From Gammaproteobacteria bacterium (GTDB lineage Bacteria > Pseudomonadota > Gammaproteobacteria > SZUA-152), in assembly GCA_024762755.1 (NCBI GenBank), contig JANTGX010000047.1, positions 1 to 10,997 on the forward strand: a stretch of 10,997 bases of DNA, read 5' to 3'. A program made the translations under genes and the position numbers. Positions 1 through 6,074 of the stretch are shown here, one piece after another; the stretch's first letter is position 1; every line of letters starts with the position of its first letter. Under the pieces are notes generated by a model. The model was given only the letters and a program-made list of their open reading frames with translations, ran no database searches and was not told the origin of the DNA.

Positions 1-756
1 GGCTGGCCACCCGCCGAGGAGATCCCCCCCATCGCCCTGCAGCGCCTGCCGCCGGATTTCGCCCACATTCCCGACAGCACCACGCGTAAGCATCTCTTCC
101 TGCGCGCCCTGCTGCCCATCGTGCTGGCCGAGAACCGCCGTCTGCGTGAGCAGCGACGGCTGGCCAAACTCTTGCTGGAGGTCCCGCCCGTGCCCGGCGG
201 GCGGCTGGAGAGATGGTTACAGAAGACCGCCGCGGCCTACCGCATCGAGGGCGACCTGGGCCTGGCCGAAAACCGCGCCGCCCTGCTGCGGCGACTGGAC
301 GAGATCCCCAGTGCCCTGGTGCTGGCACAGGCCGCCATCGAGTCGGGCTGGGGCACCTCGCGTTTCGCCCTCGAGGGCAACAGCCTGTTCGGCCAGTGGA
401 CCTACGCCAAGACCGGCGGCCTGGCGCCGACGGATCGCGCCGAGGGCGCCAGCCACTCGGTGCGCGCCTTCCCCCATCTGCAGGCCTCGGTGCGCAGCTA
501 TCTGTACAACCTCAACATCGGCCACGCCTATGGCGACCTGCGTGAGGAACGCGCCCGCCTGCGGGCAGCACATCGGCCACTGGACCCCCTACGCCTGGCC
601 CGCCACCTGCAGCGTTACTCCCAACGCGGTGAAGCCTACGTGCGCGAGATCCGGCGCATGCTCTCCAGTCGGGACTTTGCCGTGCTGCATCTGGGGGGAC
701 GGAGTGAACCGCGCCTTGCGCGCATACCACTCGAGCGGCAATCGCCGGGCGGCTGA
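1..756 (+). CDS. bax: Bax-like glucosaminidase-domain protein (5' partial)
   Basis: The reading frame is open from base 1 to the TGA at 754-756, giving 251 visible residues. The start lies outside the window, so the internal GTG at 121 is not the start. The visible segment before it, with a conserved-looking FLRALLPIVLAENRRL stretch, belongs to the protein. The core AQAAIESGWGTSRFALEGNS carries the catalytic-type Glu (visible residue 114, codon 340-342) of the mannosyl-glycoprotein endo-beta-N-acetylglucosaminidase domain (GH73-like). It is followed by NSLFGQW, SVRSYLYNLNIGHAY and the RYSQRGEAYV block typical of E. coli Bax. Such proteins are predicted to cleave peptidoglycan glycan strands in the cell envelope, but the physiological role of Bax is poorly defined. 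A signal peptide cannot be checked because the N-terminus is missing. The gene converges on the his-tat cluster and is probably a separate unit. Confidence 0.88.
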   Translation, partial: GWPPAEEIPPIALQRLPPDFAHIPDSTTRKHLFLRALLPIVLAENRRLREQRRLAKLLLEVPPVPGGRLERWLQKTAAAYRIEGDLGLAENRAALLRRLDEIPSALVLAQAAIESGWGTSRFALEGNSLFGQWTYAKTGGLAPTDRAEGASHSVRAFPHLQASVRSYLYNLNIGHAYGDLREERARLRAAHRPLDPLRLARHLQRYSQRGEAYVREIRRMLSSRDFAVLHLGGRSEPRLARIPLERQSPGG

Positions 757-773
757 GGGCGTCGGACGCGCCC
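757..773. terminator. Weak hairpin between convergent genes
   Basis: Immediately after the bax-like stop, GGGCG (757-761) can pair with CGCCC (769-773) across a seven-base loop. No T-run follows on either strand, so this is only a possible shared stop region for the two convergent units. The rest of the 66-bp gap, to 822, shows no clear signal. Confidence 0.2.
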
Positions 774-822
774 AGCGGCGGGCCTTCCCTGGACCCGACC
801 TCGCCCGACCATCTTCGGTTTG

Positions 823-1107
823 CTACTTCTTCGCCCCTGGCGGCTGGAAGCCCTGGGGCAGGCCGCCCATCTCGCCCTCGTCGAAAAAGAAGCCGCGCAT
901 GTGCTGTTCGATGAGTTGCACACTGGCCGGGTCGGCGGTGCTCAGGCCATTCTCGTTGATGATCATGGCCAGGCGCTGCAGCCACTGCTGCCAACCCTCC
1001 TTCGAGACATTTTCATAGATCCGCTGCCCCAACTCGCCGGGGTGCGGCACCGTCTCCAGGCCCTCGGCCTGGCGCTTCAGAACCACGCATTCCACCATTC
1101 TGCTCAT
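823..1107 (-). CDS. yggX: Probable Fe(2+)-trafficking / oxidative damage protection protein (YggX family)
   Basis: This gene encodes 94 residues and ends with TAG. The N-terminus MSRMVECVVLKRQAEGLE, then PGELGQRIYENVSKEGWQQW and MIINENGL, match the YggX family closely in order and length (about 90 residues in E. coli). Cys7 corresponds to the conserved cysteine of the family. YggX is a small cytoplasmic protein linked to Fe(II) handling and protection of Fe-S clusters from oxidative damage. Its ATG overlaps the tatC TGA in an ATGA at 1104-1107. It has its own AGAGGAG ribosome binding site inside the tatC 3' end, so it is probably co-transcribed as the last gene of the minus-strand run. In the genomes where I know the family it is often next to mutY, so the tat linkage here is a local feature. 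Confidence 0.93.
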   Translation of the reverse strand: MSRMVECVVLKRQAEGLETVPHPGELGQRIYENVSKEGWQQWLQRLAMIINENGLSTADPASVQLIEQHMRGFFFDEGEMGGLPQGFQPPGAKK

Positions 1108-2189
1108 TGCTTTCGCTCCTCTGGCCCCGGCGGGCCGTCTGTTTCTGGGTGATCGTCTGTGTCGTCTCCGGCCGCCGTCTCGTCTTCGGCTGCCGCGGCC
1201 TCTTCGGCCTCGATGCGATCCAGTTCGGCGTCCATCTCCTCCTCGCTCAGCGGTTCGTATTCACCGTGGCCGGAATCGTTGGCGTCCTCGAATTCGTCGT
1301 CATTGCTGCTGTCTTGGTCGTCGTCTGCCGGCGCCGCCGGTCGCGGAGCAGGCGCCGACGCGGCCTCGCCGGCCGTCGCGGCGGTCCCAGCGGCGGTGGC
1401 CACGGCGGCGGCACCGGTGCTGTTCTCGCCTTCGTCGGCGGGCGCCTCAGCGTGACCGCGAGTGTACCAGCGGGAGAACACCAGCCCCACCTCGAACAAC
1501 AACCACATGGGCAGGGCCAGCAGGGTCTGCGAGATCACGTCCGGCGGCGTCAGCAGCATGCCGAAGACGAAGGCGCCGACGATGATATAGGGGCGCTTGG
1601 CGGCCAGGGCCTCGGCCGTGGTCATGCCGCTCCATACCACCAGGATGGTGGCGATGGGCACCTCGAAGGCGAGCCCGAAGGCGAAGAACATCTTCAGGAC
1701 GAAATCGAGATAGCGACTGATGTCCGTCATCACCGCCACCCCTTCGGGGGCCGTGCCGGTGAGAAAGCCGAACACCAGGGGAAACACCACGAAGTAGGCG
1801 AAGGCCATGCCGAGGTAGAACAGGAGCGTGCTGGAAAACAGCAGGGGGAACACCAGGCGCCGCTCGCGCTGATACAGGCCGGGGGCGATGAAGGCCCAGG
1901 CCTGATAGAGGATGTAGGGCACGGCGACGAAGATGGCCGTGACCAGGGCCAGCTTGAACGGCGTGAGGAAGGGCGAGGCCACCTCGGTGGCGATCATGCT
2001 GGTGCCCGTGGGCATGTGCCGCAGCAGGGGCTCGGCGAGGAAATGATAGAGATCGTTGGCGAAGGGAAACAGGCCGAGAAAGATCACCACCACCACCAGC
2101 ACGACGCGCAACAGGCGGTCGCGCAGCTCGATCAGGTGGGCGACGAAGGGCTGCTCCGAGACCGGCGGCTGCTCACGCGGTGGGGTCAT
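1104..2189 (-). CDS. tatC: Sec-independent protein translocase TatC with acidic C-terminal extension
   Basis: TatC is the multi-spanning inner-membrane receptor that binds twin-arginine signal peptides together with TatB. This protein has 361 residues, against about 258 in E. coli. The core spans about residues 14-243: the N-terminal HLIELRDRLLR motif, hydrophobic segments near 25-45, 73-95, 112-137, 163-186, 200-214 and 220-238, the loop AFIAPGLYQRER with the conserved Glu109 (E103 in E. coli), FGLAFEVP with Glu176 (E170), and MLLTPPDVISQTLLALPMWL. After Trp241-Tyr242 comes an extra tail of about 115 residues. An Ala/Thr/Pro-rich linker (about 256-287) leads into a strongly acidic part (288-361), which includes a likely helical LSEEEMDAELDRIEAEE segment at 314-330. 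The tail should be cytoplasmic. The start overlaps the tatB end by 17 bases, and the stop overlaps the yggX start in ATGA. Confidence 0.96.
   Translation of the reverse strand: MTPPREQPPVSEQPFVAHLIELRDRLLRVVLVVVVIFLGLFPFANDLYHFLAEPLLRHMPTGTSMIATEVASPFLTPFKLALVTAIFVAVPYILYQAWAFIAPGLYQRERRLVFPLLFSSTLLFYLGMAFAYFVVFPLVFGFLTGTAPEGVAVMTDISRYLDFVLKMFFAFGLAFEVPIATILVVWSGMTTAEALAAKRPYIIVGAFVFGMLLTPPDVISQTLLALPMWLLFEVGLVFSRWYTRGHAEAPADEGENSTGAAAVATAAGTAATAGEAASAPAPRPAAPADDDQDSSNDDEFEDANDSGHGEYEPLSEEEMDAELDRIEAEEAAAAEDETAAGDDTDDHPETDGPPGPEERKQ
1116..1122 (-). promoter_or_regulatory. Shine-Dalgarno site of yggX
   Basis: The minus strand reads AGAGGAG, with its last base nine positions before the yggX ATG, all within the last codons of tatC. 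It supports the start at 1107 and suggests yggX is initiated directly as well as by coupling to tatC. Confidence 0.6.
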
Positions 2190-2586
2190 GCTTTACGTCG
2201 TCGCGGGGCTGCTTGGGCGCCGGTTTGTCGTCCTTGGGGGTGGTGGATGGGGCGGCTTCGTCGTCGACGGCACCGAGGAGGTAGTCCGCCGGTGGCCGCG
2301 TGGCCCGGCGGGCGGGCACGGCGAGGCCTTCGCGCACCTCGTTGGCGGTCTCCTCGATGATCTCGTGGGCCGACTGGATGCGGGACTGTTCTTCGAGCAG
2401 GCGCTTGAGTTCGTCGGCCTTGCCCATCTCCTGATGGATGTCGGCCTGCACCGAGGCGACGAAACGTCGCCCACGCCCCACCCATACGCCGACGGTGCGC
2501 GCCACGGCCGGCAGCCGCTCGGGGCCGATGACCAGCAGGGCCACGACGCCGATCAGGCCCAGTTCCCAGAAACCGATATCGAACAT
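2173..2586 (-). CDS. tatB: Sec-independent protein translocase subunit TatB
   Basis: TatB forms the substrate receptor with TatC at the inner membrane. The protein has 137 residues. It begins MFDIGFWELGLIGVVALLVI, with the family's Glu8, a single membrane segment at about residues 6-21, the GPERLP hinge, and an amphipathic helix (AVARTVGVWVGRGRRFVASVQ). The remainder is a charged helix and a disordered Pro/Asp/Lys-rich tail, as usual for TatB. The frame extends upstream to 2664, but that Arg/Pro-rich extension lies inside tatA and does not resemble the family, so the ATG at 2586 is preferred. The 19 bases before this ATG are C-rich with no Shine-Dalgarno match, which suggests translation coupled to tatA. 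The 3' end overlaps tatC by 17 bases. Confidence 0.95.
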   Translation of the reverse strand: MFDIGFWELGLIGVVALLVIGPERLPAVARTVGVWVGRGRRFVASVQADIHQEMGKADELKRLLEEQSRIQSAHEIIEETANEVREGLAVPARRATRPPADYLLGAVDDEAAPSTTPKDDKPAPKQPRDDVKHDPTA

Positions 2587-2605
2587 AGGTGGGGGGCGCG
2601 GCGGG

Positions 2606-2833
2606 TCAGGCCTTGTCCTTCTCCTTGTGCGTCGTCTCGCCCTCGGGGACCTCGGCCTCTTCACGCTTCAGCCGTGCCTGCTCATCGGGCTTGCTCTCGC
2701 CTTCGTTCACCGCCTCTTTGAAGCCCTTGATGGCGGAGCCGAGATCGCTGCCGACGTTGCGCAGACGCTTGGCGCCGAACAACAGCAAGACGATGAGGAG
2801 GATGATGACCAACTGCCAGATACTGATACCCAT
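2606..2833 (-). CDS. tatA: Sec-independent protein translocase subunit TatA
   Basis: TatA oligomerises to form the protein-conducting element of the twin-arginine system. The product has 75 residues. It starts MGISIWQLVIILLIVLLLFG, a single N-terminal membrane helix, followed by the FG hinge (Phe19-Gly20) and an amphipathic helix (AKRLRNVGSDLGSAIKGFKEA, with the conserved Phe38). A short, highly charged Lys/Glu-rich tail ends the protein. The frame also contains a TTG four codons upstream at 2845. The ATG at 2833 is chosen because GGAG lies seven bases before it and because it gives the standard TatA N-terminus. It follows hinT after 70 bases and precedes tatB after 19 bases, so the tat genes look like a sub-cluster at the end of the his run. 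Confidence 0.95.
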   Translation of the reverse strand: MGISIWQLVIILLIVLLLFGAKRLRNVGSDLGSAIKGFKEAVNEGESKPDEQARLKREEAEVPEGETTHKEKDKA

Positions 2834-2873
2834 AACGTTCTCCAAGGACTGCGATGACTGTCTCGAATGATTT

Positions 2874-2894
2874 CCCGGCCCTCAGGGCGGCGGG
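2874..2894 (-). other. Hairpin between hinT and tatA
   Basis: In the 70-bp hinT-tatA gap the transcript can fold as CCCG-CC-GCCC-TGA-GGGC-CGGG, an eight-pair stem with a two-base bulge and a three-base loop. It is followed by AAATC rather than a U-run, so it is not a standard intrinsic terminator. It could separate or stabilise the his and tat parts of the message. This is inference from base pairing only. Confidence 0.35.
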
Positions 2895-2903
2895 TCGTGT
2901 GCT

Positions 2904-3242
2904 TCAGGCAAAACCCGGCAGGCGGCCGCCACCGAGCAGGTGAATGTGCAAGTGGAAGATCTCCTGCCCGCCGCCCGGGCCGGTATTGATGATGGTCCGG
3001 AAACCGTCCGCCAAGCCCTGCTCGCGGGCCAGGCGGGGCAACAGACGCATCATGTGCGCGATCAGCGCATCGTGTGAGGCATCCAGCTCGTTGAGGCTGG
3101 GGATGTGTTCACGCGGGATCAAGAGCAGGTGGACATCGGCCTTGGGATAGAGGTCGCGAAAGGCCACTACCTGCTCGTCCTCGTAGACGATGTCCGCGGG
3201 CAGCTCGCCGGCGGCGATCTTACAGAACAGACAGTCACTCAT
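2904..3242 (-). CDS. hinT: HIT-family purine nucleoside phosphoramidase (HinT-like)
   Basis: The product has 112 residues and carries the histidine triad HLHIHLL, with His97, His99 and His101. The middle-to-last histidines provide the nucleophile and metal-free catalytic site of HIT enzymes, which hydrolyse adenosine or GMP phosphoramidates and related nucleotidyl conjugates. Further matches are CLFCKIAAGELPADIVYEDE at the N-terminus, with a Cys4-x-x-Cys7 pair, the LLIPREHIPSL strand, and NTGPGGGQEIFH before the triad. The frame is open back to 3362, but that part lies inside hisE. The ATG at 3242 gives the normal family start and has AGGGGA upstream, so it is preferred. The start overlaps the hisE stop in ATGA (3239-3242). 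Proximity to hisE is common in related bacteria and may only reflect operon history. Confidence 0.94.
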   Translation of the reverse strand: MSDCLFCKIAAGELPADIVYEDEQVVAFRDLYPKADVHLLLIPREHIPSLNELDASHDALIAHMMRLLPRLAREQGLADGFRTIINTGPGGGQEIFHLHIHLLGGGRLPGFA

Positions 3243-3559
3243 GATTTTCCCCTGTTCGCCTTCTCTTGCAATCCGGAGAGCCCGAAGCGGCGGTCCAGTT
3301 CGTCCAACACCGCCTGTGGGCCAAGGCCCTGGTGGGCCAGCAGAACCAGCGAATGAAACCACAGATCGGCTACCTCGTACACGATCTTGCCGGCGTCGCC
3401 ATCCTTGGCCGCCATCACCGTCTCCGTGGCCTCTTCACCGATCTTCTTCAGGATCGCGTCCAGGCCCTTGGCATACAGGCCGGCCACGTAGGAGCTGTCC
3501 GCGTCTGCGCTCTTGCGCGCCTCCAGCACACTGGCAAGTTCCTGTAATACATCGCTCAT
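3239..3559 (-). CDS. hisE: Phosphoribosyl-ATP pyrophosphatase
   Basis: HisE removes pyrophosphate from phosphoribosyl-ATP to give phosphoribosyl-AMP, the second step of histidine synthesis, in the cytoplasm. The 106-residue protein has the all-helical MazG-like fold signature: KKIGEEATETVMAAKDGD followed by YEVADLWFHSLVLL, whose Glu and Asp residues bind Mg2+. The N-terminal LQELASVLEARK and a helix with SSYVAGLYAKGLD also fit the family. Here it is a stand-alone enzyme, unlike the fused HisIE of enteric bacteria. Its ATG overlaps the hisI TGA, and its TGA overlaps the hinT ATG, both as ATGA, so the three genes are probably translationally coupled. Confidence 0.97.
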   Translation of the reverse strand: MSDVLQELASVLEARKSADADSSYVAGLYAKGLDAILKKIGEEATETVMAAKDGDAGKIVYEVADLWFHSLVLLAHQGLGPQAVLDELDRRFGLSGLQEKANRGKS

Positions 3560-3939
3560 GAATAGATCTCGTCTGGATTCTTCTCTACCGCATCCACGCT
3601 CACCCAGCGGCCGTCTTCGAGGCGCCGGTAGAAACAGCTCTCGCGACCCGTGTGACAGGCGATGCCACCCACCTGTTCGACCTGCAGCAGGAGTACGTCG
3701 CCGTCACAGTCCAGGCGCAACTCGCGGAGTTTCTGTACATGCCCGGACTCTTCACCCTTGCGCCACAGCTTCTGGCGCGAGCGAGACCAGTATACCGCCC
3801 GCCCCTCCTCGACGCTGAGGCGCAGGGACTCGCGGTTCATCCAGGCGAACATCAGCACCCGGCCGCTCTCCGCATCCTGGGCAATGGCCGGCACCAGGCC
3901 GTGCTCGTCCCACTCGATCTCGTCCAGCCAGTCGCTCAT
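3556..3939 (-). CDS. hisI: Phosphoribosyl-AMP cyclohydrolase
   Basis: HisI opens the adenine ring of phosphoribosyl-AMP to give ProFAR, the third step of histidine synthesis. The protein has 127 residues. The metal region is complete: DCDGD at 77-81 supplies the Mg-binding aspartates Asp77, Asp79 and Asp81, and Cys78 with Cys95 and Cys102 forms the zinc set (ACHTGRESCFYR). WMNRESL, TxxxY-like VYWSRSRQKLWRKGEESGH and QVGGIACHTG are diagnostic. The ATG at 3939 yields the usual N-terminus MSDWLDEIEWDEHGLVPAI, and GAGG lies nine bases upstream. The gene is separate from hisE but overlaps it in ATGA. A 262-bp repeat-filled gap lies between hisF and this gene. Confidence 0.97.
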   Translation of the reverse strand: MSDWLDEIEWDEHGLVPAIAQDAESGRVLMFAWMNRESLRLSVEEGRAVYWSRSRQKLWRKGEESGHVQKLRELRLDCDGDVLLLQVEQVGGIACHTGRESCFYRRLEDGRWVSVDAVEKNPDEIYS

Positions 3940-3984
3940 GCCGGGATGCCTCGCCTGGAGGGGAAAGGCAACCCCGCTGATATG

Positions 3985-4177
3985 AACGCAGAGGCCGCAG
4001 AGACGCGGAGACGCAGAGGGAATTCAAGGGGACCCGTCATTTCGGACGGAGCGCAGCGGTGATCCGGAATCCAGGCTGCCCGCACAGGACCGGTTGGATT
4101 CCGGCATACGTCGGAATGACGACTGGCGACAACATTTCTGTTCTCCGCGTCCTCTGCGCCTCTGCGTCCTCCGCGTT
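3985..4177. repeat. Nested inverted-repeat element in the hisF-hisI gap
   Basis: The outer arms at about 3985-4019 and 4143-4177 are made of CGCAGAG/CGCGGAG-type units. Roughly the first 26 bases match in reverse complement with four differences, then the register slips by one base. Inside lies a second palindromic element, 4036-4120, with ends GTCATTTCGG and TCGGAATGAC and an inner perfect pair CCGGAATCCA (4064-4073) / TGGATTCCGG (4095-4104). The element fills nearly all of the 262-bp gap, which contains no convincing gene. As the operon is transcribed through it, the RNA would form nested hairpins upstream of hisI. No U-run follows, so termination is not indicated here. Confidence 0.85.
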
Positions 4178-4201
4178 GAAATGCCGGGCTACGCAACATC
4201 C

Positions 4202-4969
4202 TCACAGCCGCACCTCCACGCCACGCTCGGCCATGGCCCGCTTGGCCTCCTCGATGGTGTGTTCGCCGAAGTGAAAGATGCTCGCGGCGAGCACCGCGTC
4301 GGCGCCTCCTTCGGTGACGCCCTCGGCCAGGTGTTCGAGTTTGCCGACACCGCCGGAGGCGATCACCGGCACGCGCACGGCGTCGCTCACGGCGCGGGTC
4401 AGGGCCAGGTCGAAACCGGCCTTGGTGCCGTCACGGTCCATGCTGGTGAGGAGGATTTCGCCGGCGCCCAGGTCGACCATCTTCTTTGCCCACGCCACGG
4501 CATCGATGCCGGTGGGCTTGCGCCCGCCGTGGGTGAATATCTCCCAGCGCGGCGGGTCATCACTCACCTGCTTGGCGTCGATGGCGACGACGATGCACTG
4601 CGAACCAAACTTCTCCGCTGCCTCGTGGACGAACTCCGGGTTGTGCACCGCGGCGGTATTGATGGCCACCTTGTCGGCACCGGCATTGAGCAGGCGACGG
4701 ATGTCCTCCACCGTGCGGATGCCGCCGCCCACGGTGAGCGGAATGAACACCTGCCCGGCCACTTCCTCCACCACGTGCACCAGGGTCTCGCGGTCGTCCG
4801 AGCTGGCGGTGATGTCGAGGAAGGTGAGCTCATCGGCGCCCTGCTCGTCGTATCGCTTGGCGATCTCCACCGGATCGCCGGCGTCGCGGATGTCGACGAA
4901 CTGCACGCCCTTGACCACGCGGCCGTTGTCCACGTCCAGGCAGGGGATGATGCGTTTTGCCAAGCCCAT
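4202..4969 (-). CDS. hisF: Imidazole glycerol phosphate synthase, cyclase subunit
   Basis: HisF takes ammonia delivered by HisH and converts PRFAR to imidazole glycerol phosphate and AICAR, linking histidine and purine synthesis. The protein has 255 residues and a complete (beta/alpha)8 barrel. The catalytic Asp12 lies in IIPCLDVDNGRVVKGVQF, and Asp131 lies in CIVVAIDAKQ. Phosphate-binding loops are visible at LTVGGGIRTVEDI (78-90), ADKVAINTAAV and VIASGGVGKLEHL. The second barrel half repeats the first, as in HisA. The start at 4969 gives the standard MGLAKRIIPCLDV; a weak GAGAG sits about ten bases upstream. The gene is flanked on both sides by long repeat-filled gaps (262 and 314 bp), and a terminator-like hairpin precedes it. 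Confidence 0.98.
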   Translation of the reverse strand: MGLAKRIIPCLDVDNGRVVKGVQFVDIRDAGDPVEIAKRYDEQGADELTFLDITASSDDRETLVHVVEEVAGQVFIPLTVGGGIRTVEDIRRLLNAGADKVAINTAAVHNPEFVHEAAEKFGSQCIVVAIDAKQVSDDPPRWEIFTHGGRKPTGIDAVAWAKKMVDLGAGEILLTSMDRDGTKAGFDLALTRAVSDAVRVPVIASGGVGKLEHLAEGVTEGGADAVLAASIFHFGEHTIEEAKRAMAERGVEVRL

Positions 4970-4990
4970 TGTTTGCTCTCAAATTAACGT

Positions 4991-5019
4991 AAAAAAACTT
5001 TCACCACAGAGGCACAGAG
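4991..5019 (-). terminator. Terminator- or attenuator-like hairpin end with T7 run before hisF
   Basis: On the transcribed strand the distal arm (5019-5000) ends in GTGGTGAA. Two bases later comes TTTTTTT (4997-4991), just upstream of hisF. The arm pairs perfectly over 20 bases with 5256-5275, so the transcript can form a long stem followed by a U-run, the layout of an intrinsic terminator. The roughly 236-base loop and modest GC content argue against full-strength termination. Since hisF should be expressed, partial termination or a merely coincidental A-tract insertion are both possible. Confidence 0.4.
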
Positions 5020-5275
5020 GCACAGAGGCACAGAGGCACAGAGGCACAGAGTACACAGCGGAAAATAGGGTTGCTTCGCCACTACTGTCCCGTTGACGAT
5101 ATCTCCGTCATTCCGGACGTAGCGCAGCGGAGATCCGGAATCCAGGATGCCCGCGCCAGGTCGCTTGGATACCTGTACCTGTGCCCTTAGGGTACTTGTG
5201 CCCTTCGGGTATGCACCGGAATGGCGAAAGAACAAGAATTTATCTTCTCAGTGTGCTCTGTGCCTCTGTGGTGAA
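5000..5275. repeat. Nested inverted-repeat element in the hisA-hisF gap
   Basis: The outer arms 5000-5019 and 5256-5275 are perfect 20-bp reverse complements built on CACAGAG units. The left arm runs on into a tandem array. Enclosed at 5107-5225 is a 119-bp element with ends GTCATTCCGG and CCGGAATGGC, containing AGCGGAGATCCGGAATCC and two near-copies of TGTGCCCTTxGGGTA (with A or C at x). The element occupies nearly all of the 314-bp gap (4970-5283), in which I see no gene. Short frames through the array give Cys/Leu/Ser-rich or His/Arg/Glu-rich peptides and look spurious. Confidence 0.88.
5005..5052. repeat. Tandem array of 8-bp unit CACAGAGG
   Basis: Five exact copies of CACAGAGG run head to tail from 5005 to 5044. 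A sixth, at 5045-5052, has T as its last base. Such short units are prone to slippage during replication, so copy number may vary between strains. Because each copy can pair with the right arm at 5256-5275, copy number would shift the hairpin relative to the adjacent A/T tract. Confidence 0.92.
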
Positions 5276-5283
5276 CATCGAAT

Positions 5284-6027
5284 TCAGCCCTTCGCCGCCA
5301 GTTCGTCCGCCAGCCGCTGAGCCTCGGCGAAGTCCAGGGTGCCTTCGTAGATGGCACGGCCAGTGATGGCGCCCATGATGCCTTCGTCGGCCACTTCGGC
5401 GAGGGCCCGGATGTCATCCAGGTTGGTGATGCCACCGGAGGCGATGACCGGGATGTGGATGGCCTGCGCCAGCTTCGCCGTGGCCTCGACATTGACTCCG
5501 CTCATCATGCCGTCGCGGGCGATATCGGTGTAGATGATGGCTTCGACCCCGTCCTGCTCGAAATGTTTGGCCAGGTCGATGACGTCGTGATGCGACAGCT
5601 TGGACCAACCGTCGATGGCCACCTTGCCGTCCTTCGCGTCCAGCCCGACGATGACGCGGCCGGGGAAGCTCAGGCACAGGTCGGAGACGAAGTGCGGTGC
5701 CTTGACCGCACGGGTGCCGATGATGACGTAGGCGACACCGGCATCCAGGTAGGTGGCCGCGGTCTCCTCGCTGCGGATGCCGCCGCCGATCTGCACCGGC
5801 ACCTCGGGGAATGCCTCGACGATTTCGTGTACCACGTCGGCATTCATGGGCTTGCCCTCGAAGGCGCCGTTGAGGTCCACCAGGTGCAGGCGACGGGCGC
5901 CGGCCTCCACCCAACGGGCGGCCATGGCCACCGGGTCGTCGGAGAACACCGTGTCGTCTTCCATACGGCCCTGCTTCAGGCGGACACACTTGCCATCCTT
6001 GAGGTCGATGGCGGGGATCAGGAGCAT
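5284..6027 (-). CDS. hisA: 1-(5-phosphoribosyl)-5-[(5-phosphoribosylamino)methylideneamino]imidazole-4-carboxamide isomerase
   Basis: HisA performs the Amadori rearrangement of ProFAR to PRFAR, the fourth step of histidine synthesis. The 247-residue protein is a (beta/alpha)8 barrel homologous to HisF. The acid-base pair is visible as Asp8 (LLIPAIDLKDGKCVRL) and Asp130 (VIVGLDAKDG). Phosphate-binding loops lie at VQIGGGIRSEE (78-88), YVIIGTRAVK (100-109) and VIASGGITNLDDI (194-206), with TDIARDGMMSG at 167-177. The ATG at 6027 is preceded by GAGGA about eight bases upstream, a good ribosome site. The gene stands alone between two repeat-filled gaps of 314 and 258 bp. Confidence 0.98.
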   Translation of the reverse strand: MLLIPAIDLKDGKCVRLKQGRMEDDTVFSDDPVAMAARWVEAGARRLHLVDLNGAFEGKPMNADVVHEIVEAFPEVPVQIGGGIRSEETAATYLDAGVAYVIIGTRAVKAPHFVSDLCLSFPGRVIVGLDAKDGKVAIDGWSKLSHHDVIDLAKHFEQDGVEAIIYTDIARDGMMSGVNVEATAKLAQAIHIPVIASGGITNLDDIRALAEVADEGIMGAITGRAIYEGTLDFAEAQRLADELAAKG

Positions 6028-6074
6028 GCGCTATTCCTCGTTATGCGATTGTCATGTTCTGCAAAGGACCTTTC

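Noticed and set aside
1107..2360. 417-residue plus-strand open frame
   Set aside because: It is antisense to tatC and tatB, with low-complexity His/Gly/Glu-rich translation and no family resemblance.
2874..2894. Intrinsic terminator between hinT and tatA
   Set aside because: The hairpin is followed by A-rich rather than T-rich sequence on the transcribed strand; kept only as a hairpin.
3243..3362. N-terminal extension of HinT
   Set aside because: It overlaps hisE in another frame; the ATG at 3242 gives the canonical HIT protein start.
3985..4177. Insertion sequence or MITE with transposase
   Set aside because: No transposase is present and I cannot see clear target-site duplications, so only repeat elements are claimed.
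5005..5052. Possible CRISPR array
   Set aside because: The units are only 8 bp, contiguous and without spacers.
4984..5235. Small frame with CLCASVPLCLCASVV-type peptide
   Set aside because: It is a translation of the CACAGAGG array; such peptides arise from these repeats and have no sign of being real proteins.
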